From an uncultured Bacilli bacterium (GTDB lineage: Bacteria; Bacillota_I; Bacilli_A; RF39; UBA660): a stretch of DNA of 16,838 bases. This document shows positions 13,925 through 16,838 of the stretch, in pieces. A model generated the notes under the pieces. That model was not told the origin of the DNA, made no database searches, and was given only the letters and a program-made list of their open reading frames with translations. Where the stretch lies: positions 1-16,838 of the forward strand of contig CASDHD010000015.1 of NCBI GenBank assembly GCA_949280095.1, written 5' to 3'. How positions within the stretch are numbered: the stretch's first letter is position 1; each line of letters begins with the position of its first letter. Position numbers and translations under genes: made by a program.

Positions 13925-14797
13925 TTAATAATACATTGCTAAAGGATGAATTACATATACACATTTTGTATCATTATATAAACTCATCAAAACTTGATTA
14001 ACCATTTTATACATTTCTGAAAATGCATTGATTTGATTTTCTACTTGCGTGTCACCATTTATAATATTTGTTACATAACCAACAATTTGAATATTTCCTC
14101 CATACTTAAATGCAACATTACTGGGATTATCTCTAAAGAAATCGTCATTAAGTACAATTAAACATTCCTTTGTCATTACAAATCTAACATATGGTAGTGT
14201 AACTTTTGCCATATTTAATATTTCTAAAGTAGATTTTCGCTCTTCTTCTTGTTGCTTTATCATGCTTTCCATTTCTTTGATTTTATTTTTAACTTCAATA
14301 TTTTGTTTTTGTGGTCCTGTTAAAGAATCTCTAAATTTCTTCAATTTGTCTTTTGCTTGTTTTATAGAAAAACTTGATACACCATTTTCCGAAAATAATT
14401 TTTCAAAATAATCGAAGTCAAAAAAGGTAACATTTTCTTCTAAATTTACAACATCGCCTATTTCAAAATCAGATGTTTTTAACATTTCATTCTTTGAAAA
14501 ATAATCAAATACTTTATCAAAAGCATAATCACTTAATACTTTTTCTTCTAGAGATCTAACTAATTGGTTAGTTGATGTTTTGTTAGTCTCGCCATTACTA
14601 ACATCTTCTTGGATTTCAGCACCAATTCCTGCTAATTTTGCACCTATATCAGAATGTATATTTTTTTCTTTTGATTCTTGATGTTCTATTTCATTACTAT
14701 TAGTAGTTTCTGTTGATGAAGAAAAAGATATTCCGCTTGTTATTTGAGCCAAATAAGATTCTATACCATCTTTATCATAATAAATAAATCTTCGCAT
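13925..14797 (-). CDS. DUF6414-like protein
   Basis: Begins MRRFIYYDKDGIESYLAQITSGI, which resembles the start of DUF6414 proteins (an FIYLD-x-SY/F-AQI pattern), followed by a Ser/Thr/Glu-rich low-complexity stretch (about 25-80). The family is of unknown function and is common in accessory regions. A predicted coiled coil lies near residues 150-195 (KDKLKKF through QQEEERK). The C-terminal part is mixed, ending CVYVIHPLAMYY. There is no signal peptide or membrane span. The ATG at 14797 is chosen for GGAGG at 14803-14807, five nt upstream; an earlier ATG in frame (14809) overlaps that site. It is the first gene of the operon with the SDR and YbaK genes, and IS982 is inserted 39 bp upstream of its start. 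The family call is by eye and moderate. Confidence 0.62.
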   Translation of the reverse strand: MRRFIYYDKDGIESYLAQITSGISFSSSTETTNSNEIEHQESKEKNIHSDIGAKLAGIGAEIQEDVSNGETNKTSTNQLVRSLEEKVLSDYAFDKVFDYFSKNEMLKTSDFEIGDVVNLEENVTFFDFDYFEKLFSENGVSSFSIKQAKDKLKKFRDSLTGPQKQNIEVKNKIKEMESMIKQQEEERKSTLEILNMAKVTLPYVRFVMTKECLIVLNDDFFRDNPSNVAFKYGGNIQIVGYVTNIINGDTQVENQINAFSEMYKMVNQVLMSLYNDTKCVYVIHPLAMYY

Positions 14798-14827
14798 AAT
14801 TTCCTCCATTATAATTGTTAAAAATCT

Positions 14828-14836
14828 TTAAATTAA
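14828..14836. repeat. Target-site duplication, left copy
   Basis: TTAAATTAA directly abuts the left IS982 end (CGCG) and is repeated exactly at 15838-15846. Nine bp is within the 6-9 bp range of IS982-family duplications. Because TTAA is self-complementary, the exact boundary between duplication and terminal repeat could shift by up to four bases. Confidence 0.75.
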
Positions 14837-14868
14837 CGCGTTGTGCTAGTTAAATTATAAAAATAGAA

Positions 14869-14933
14869 AAATCATTCAAAATATGATACTCTAAATTTGA
14901 AAGAATAAAAGAGGTATCAAAAATGAATGATTT
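14869..14933 (+). promoter_or_regulatory. Hairpin covering the transposase ribosome binding site
   Basis: A 10-bp inverted repeat AAATCATTCA/TGAATGATTT (14869-14878 and 14924-14933) encloses a second one, GATACTCT/AGAGGTATC with one bulge (14885-14892 and 14910-14918). The 3' arms contain the Shine-Dalgarno AGAGG and part of the start codon. A transcript entering from outside the IS would fold and hide the start, the known way in which IS10 and IS50 silence read-through transcripts. A TATGAT at 14882-14887 could start a shorter native transcript lacking the outer 5' arm. Confidence 0.5.
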
Positions 14934-15828
14934 ATTAAATGATAACACAAAACCTAAAAATGTAACAGAACTTTTCAATATGTTTTTACAAATTGTTACC
15001 AAACTATATGATGTAGTAGTTCCTATATCTGTTAAAAATAGAAAAAATAAAGATAAGGCAAAAATGAATGATGTGGAAATAATAACAATTTATTTGATCA
15101 TTCAATGTCTGGGATTTAGTATAAATAAAGGATATCCATTTCTAATACAAAATTTTCCTAGTCTTGTTAACTATGTAGAACGTTCAAGGTTTAATAGAAC
15201 AATAAATTCTTTGATGACCGTTATAAGAGCAATAAGAAGAAATTTTATGAAATTTCAACATTCTATTTATAAAATTGTAGACAGTTTCCCATTAACGACA
15301 AGTAAATTTGGAAGAGCTTTCTTTTCAAAACTATTCAAAGGTATTGCGACGTATGGTTATTGTGCAAGCAAAAAGGAGAAATATTTTGGTTTTAAAGTAC
15401 ATGTTATAACAGATTTAGATGGTAATCCATATGACTATGTACTAACACCTGCTAATATTGATGATAGAGATGCAGTATTTGAATTAGCTGACCTTGTTGA
15501 TATTGATATTTTATTTGGAGATAAAGGATATGTAGGAAAATTTGTAGAGGAATTAAAACAAGAGAAAAATATCAAATTGTATGCATTAAAAAGAAGTAAT
15601 AGTAAAAATCCTCTTCCAAAAGAATTTAGAAACTTAATATCCCACCTGAGGCGAAGAATAGAATCTAATTTTAATCAATTAATTGAACATTTTGATATTG
15701 AACGTGTAAGATCTAAAAGTATGCTTGGACTTCAAACATCTTTAGAAATAAAATTTCTTTGCTTTAATTTATTAGCTTATTTGAATAATAATTCTACTCA
15801 TATTTCTGCTATTTTATCTTTCAACTAG
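14923..15828 (+). CDS. IS982 family transposase
   Basis: A DDE transposase that catalyses cut-and-paste movement of the IS. The catalytic residues are D120 in KIVDSFPL, D200 in FGDKGYVG, and E247 in RRRIESNF. Family-specific stretches are also present: KFGRAFF, YGYCASKKEKYFGFKVH, DYVLTPANIDDRDAV, and LKRSNSKNPL. The length of 301 aa and the uninterrupted frame indicate a functional gene. The ribosome binding site AGAGG is 9 nt before the ATG and lies in a predicted inhibitory hairpin. The stop codon lies inside the right terminal repeat, as in compact IS elements. Confidence 0.93.
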   Translation: MNDLLNDNTKPKNVTELFNMFLQIVTKLYDVVVPISVKNRKNKDKAKMNDVEIITIYLIIQCLGFSINKGYPFLIQNFPSLVNYVERSRFNRTINSLMTVIRAIRRNFMKFQHSIYKIVDSFPLTTSKFGRAFFSKLFKGIATYGYCASKKEKYFGFKVHVITDLDGNPYDYVLTPANIDDRDAVFELADLVDIDILFGDKGYVGKFVEELKQEKNIKLYALKRSNSKNPLPKEFRNLISHLRRRIESNFNQLIEHFDIERVRSKSMLGLQTSLEIKFLCFNLLAYLNNNSTHISAILSFN

Positions 15829-15837
15829 CACAACGCG

Positions 15838-15846
15838 TTAAATTAA
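15838..15846. repeat. Target-site duplication, right copy
   Basis: TTAAATTAA, identical to the left copy at 14828-14836. Confidence 0.75.
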
Positions 15847-15850
15847 TAAA

Positions 15851-15879
15851 ATTATATCATTTTTGCATATATTTTTCTA
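15851..15879 (-). promoter_or_regulatory. Probable original promoter of the DUF6414 operon, cut off by IS982
   Basis: On the minus strand -35 TAGAAA (15874-15879), a 17-nt spacer and a perfect -10 TATAAT (15851-15856) point toward the operon. If the IS and one duplication copy are removed, this -10 would lie about 43 nt before the DUF6414 ATG, a normal distance with the GGAGG site in between. With the IS present it is about 1 kb away and reads into the IS antisense to the transposase. Confidence 0.5.
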
Positions 15880-15887
15880 TACTCCCA

Positions 15888-15916
15888 TTGAAATTTAATA
15901 ATAATTCATATATAAT
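15888..15916 (+). promoter_or_regulatory. Strong promoter of the leader RNA and 90-aa gene
   Basis: TTGAAA (15888-15893), a 17-nt spacer and TATAAT (15911-15916): a near-consensus sigma-A promoter. It is divergent from the minus-strand promoter at 15851-15879, and the start would fall near 15923. Confidence 0.75.
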
Positions 15917-15922
15917 AATTTT

Positions 15923-16031
15923 AGAAAGAGAACAAAGTTCGTAACTTGTTAGGGACTCGCTCCAAAAGGTAAAATCGTCGCACCGAGTGACGTTAATGAT
16001 TAAATCAATCTGAAATATGATTGATTTTTTT
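15923..16031 (+). ncRNA. Candidate structured leader or small RNA ending in a terminator
   Basis: Between the promoter and terminator lies about 110 nt of sequence less AT-rich than its surroundings. It can form AACAA(a)GTT-CGT-AACTTGTT (8 bp, one bulge), a GGG/TCC hairpin with loop ACTCGC, and CGTCGC-ACCGA-GTGACG (6 bp, one G-U). ACTCG of the second loop is fully complementary to CGAGT in the third hairpin, allowing a pseudoknot. A strong terminator follows, and the 90-aa gene starts 40 nt later. This fits a riboswitch or attenuator, an independent small RNA, or a type III antitoxin-like arrangement. No known class was recognised; folding was done by eye. Confidence 0.5.
16002..16031 (+). 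terminator. Intrinsic terminator inside the leader of the 90-aa gene
   Basis: Perfect 9-bp stem AAATCAATC/GATTGATTT (16002-16010 and 16019-16027), 8-nt loop, then TTTT. Located upstream of the gene it precedes, so it must be read through or regulated for the gene to be expressed. Confidence 0.75.
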
Positions 16032-16071
16032 GTCGACTAAATTAGTCTAGTCAAGAAAGGTGTGATGTGTT

Positions 16072-16344
16072 ATGATTAGTATCGTAAAAAAGAAAATCAA
16101 TATGAGTGATGAACTCAAAGACAAAATTAAATGGTCTTGCAAATTTAATAACCTCTCCTATGAAATCATAGATGGTTACTTACGAATTGTGGAACACACG
16201 AATTTAGCATACGTGGAACCACACAAAGTTATTATTGATGATAAGTTATACTTATTCTTCAATGAACAGAAACATTTTTACATAGGGAATCTAAAAAAGA
16301 AAATCCCATTGTCTGAATTATCAGAGTACATAGCAAGGCATTAA
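16072..16344 (+). CDS. Hypothetical protein (90 aa) behind a terminator
   Basis: I do not recognise the family. It is a small Lys-rich soluble protein, with an N-terminal basic segment (ISIVKKKINMSDELKDKIK), a beta-prone middle (LSYEIIDGYLRIVEHTNLAYVEPHKVIIDDKLYLFF), and a short C-terminal helix (PLSELSEYIARH). The ATG at 16072 is preceded by AAGGTG, 9 nt away. Its message comes from the strong promoter at 15888-15916 and must pass the terminator at 16002-16031. It is followed after about 135 nt, including another terminator, by the second serine recombinase. Its position next to a recombinase and downstream of a structured RNA suggests a regulator or a toxin, but no catalytic motif is visible. 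Confidence 0.6.
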   Translation: MISIVKKKINMSDELKDKIKWSCKFNNLSYEIIDGYLRIVEHTNLAYVEPHKVIIDDKLYLFFNEQKHFYIGNLKKKIPLSELSEYIARH

Positions 16345-16367
16345 TTGGAGAGTTTATATACTCCCAC

Positions 16368-16403
16368 TATATTGATTTATTTTGTCGTGTAAAAATCAAT
16401 ATA
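16368..16403 (+). repeat. Inverted repeat before the second recombinase
   Basis: Perfect 11-bp inverted repeat TATATTGATTT/AAATCAATATA (16368-16378 and 16393-16403) with a 14-nt loop, without a U tract. It could be a protein-binding dyad or the first stem of a regulatory leader. Confidence 0.5.
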
Positions 16404-16407
16404 TTCT

Positions 16408-16436
16408 AGGTGTCCTTGTTATGTGACACCTTTTTT
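16408..16436 (+). terminator. Terminator between the 90-aa gene and the second recombinase
   Basis: Seven-bp stem AGGTGTC/GACACCT (16408-16414 and 16425-16431), 10-nt loop, then T6. The sequence CACC-T6-GGTG (16427-16440) can form a competing hairpin that opens the terminator stem, as in attenuators. Confidence 0.7.
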
Positions 16437-16479
16437 GGTGCCTTTCACTATTCCAAGAAAAGAAAGGAGAATGATGATT

Positions 16480-16838
16480 ATGGATAACGAAAGGAGTATT
16501 GCAGCAGTTTATATTCGTGTCAGTACAGAAGATCAGGCGCGAGAAGGATTTTCTTTAGGAGAACAAAAGGAAAAATTATTACAACTCTGTGCATTTAAGG
16601 GTTATGAAGTATTTAAAATTTATGAGGATGCAGGAATAAGTGCAAAAGATATGGAACATAGACCTGCATTTCAAGAGATGTTATCTGATATGAAGAAAGG
16701 TAAAATCAACTATATTGTGGCTTATAAGTTAGATAGAGTTACAAGAAGTGTTAGAGATTTAGAAGAACTTATATCTGTACTTGAACAATATAATTGTTTT
16801 CTAGTATGTGATAGAGATGATGTTAATACCTCTACTGC
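16480..16838 (+). CDS. Second large serine recombinase, 5' part (continues past window)
   Basis: The first 119 codons of a serine recombinase. The resolvase domain shows S15 in AVYIRVSTEDQ, the GFSLGEQ motif, YEDAGISAKDMEHRPAF, and AYKLDRVTR; the pattern is that of transposon-borne recombinases of the TndX/Tn1549 kind. The frame is open to the window end. I take the ATG at 16480, ten nt after AGGAG (16465-16469); in-frame ATGs at 16471 and 16474 are too close to that site. It is distinct from the first recombinase of the window (different residues around the conserved motifs), so a second element is present. A terminator-like hairpin precedes it. Confidence 0.9.
   Translation, partial: MDNERSIAAVYIRVSTEDQAREGFSLGEQKEKLLQLCAFKGYEVFKIYEDAGISAKDMEHRPAFQEMLSDMKKGKINYIVAYKLDRVTRSVRDLEELISVLEQYNCFLVCDRDDVNTST

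Larger units (their letters stand above)
14837..15837 (+). mobile_element. Complete IS982-family insertion sequence
   Basis: A 1001-bp element bounded by inverted repeats CGCGTTGTGCTAGTT (14837-14851) and its complement (15823-15837); counting the adjoining TTAA the repeat reaches 19 bp. It is flanked by a 9-bp direct repeat and encodes one intact transposase with all catalytic residues. Size, terminal repeats and duplication length fit the IS982 family, and the perfect ends suggest a recent insertion. It separates the DUF6414/SDR/YbaK operon from a promoter-like sequence on the other side. Confidence 0.9.

Noticed and set aside
15979..15987. GCACCGAGT, identical to nine bases of the Streptococcus pyogenes tracrRNA 3' hairpin
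   Set aside because: No cas genes, CRISPR repeats or anti-repeat are present, and the flanking bases pair differently; a chance match.

Overview
The window is AT-rich bacterial DNA with strong AGGAGG-type ribosome binding sites, short intergenic gaps, TTGAAA/TATAAT-like promoters and U-tailed hairpin terminators. Together with the gene content (GH25 muramidase, PepC, MutY, a DUF4474 protein, TnpV, IS982), this points to a low-GC Bacillota, probably an uncultured gut member of the Clostridia or Erysipelotrichia type. Tryptophan is encoded by TGG and nothing suggests a non-standard code.

Positions 1-9507 look like ordinary chromosome. On the minus strand, from right to left, pepC, an unknown 176-aa gene carrying a nine-G tract, and mutY form one operon that ends at a hairpin near 2055-2089. 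A second unit, with a promoter at 2007-2034, carries an unknown 200-aa gene and a GH25 lysozyme. Beyond the lysozyme terminator lies an unannotated-looking unit with a strong promoter, a structured leader and a 29-aa hydrophobic peptide resembling type I toxins or holin-like peptides. On the plus strand are a small PNPOx-like flavoprotein and a membrane-anchored DUF4474 protein, each with a terminator. They are followed by what looks like the 5' stump of an ABC exporter gene that runs into the 3' end of a P-type cation ATPase gene. Divergent tRNA-Thr(CGU) and tRNA-Gly(UCC) genes close this part.

Positions from about 9508 to the end are an accessory island. Immediately after tRNA-Gly come a 94-aa unknown gene, a region with three degenerate repeats, a large serine recombinase, a small gene interrupted by an in-frame stop, and tnpV. 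Then, on the minus strand, comes a tightly packed three-gene operon: a DUF6414-like protein, a short-chain dehydrogenase and a YbaK-type aminoacyl-tRNA deacylase. A complete IS982-family element (14837-15837, 9-bp target duplication) sits between this operon and what appears to be its own promoter. To the right of the IS, a strong plus-strand promoter drives a compact, hairpin-rich leader that ends in an intrinsic terminator 40 nt before an unknown 90-aa gene. A further terminator and a second large serine recombinase, cut by the window edge, follow.

The most interesting candidates are the terminator-gated leader RNA with its 90-aa gene (15888-16344), the toxin-like peptide unit (258-470), the phase-variation-like G9 tract (3616-3624), and the IS982 insertion that appears to disconnect the DUF6414/SDR/YbaK operon from its promoter.
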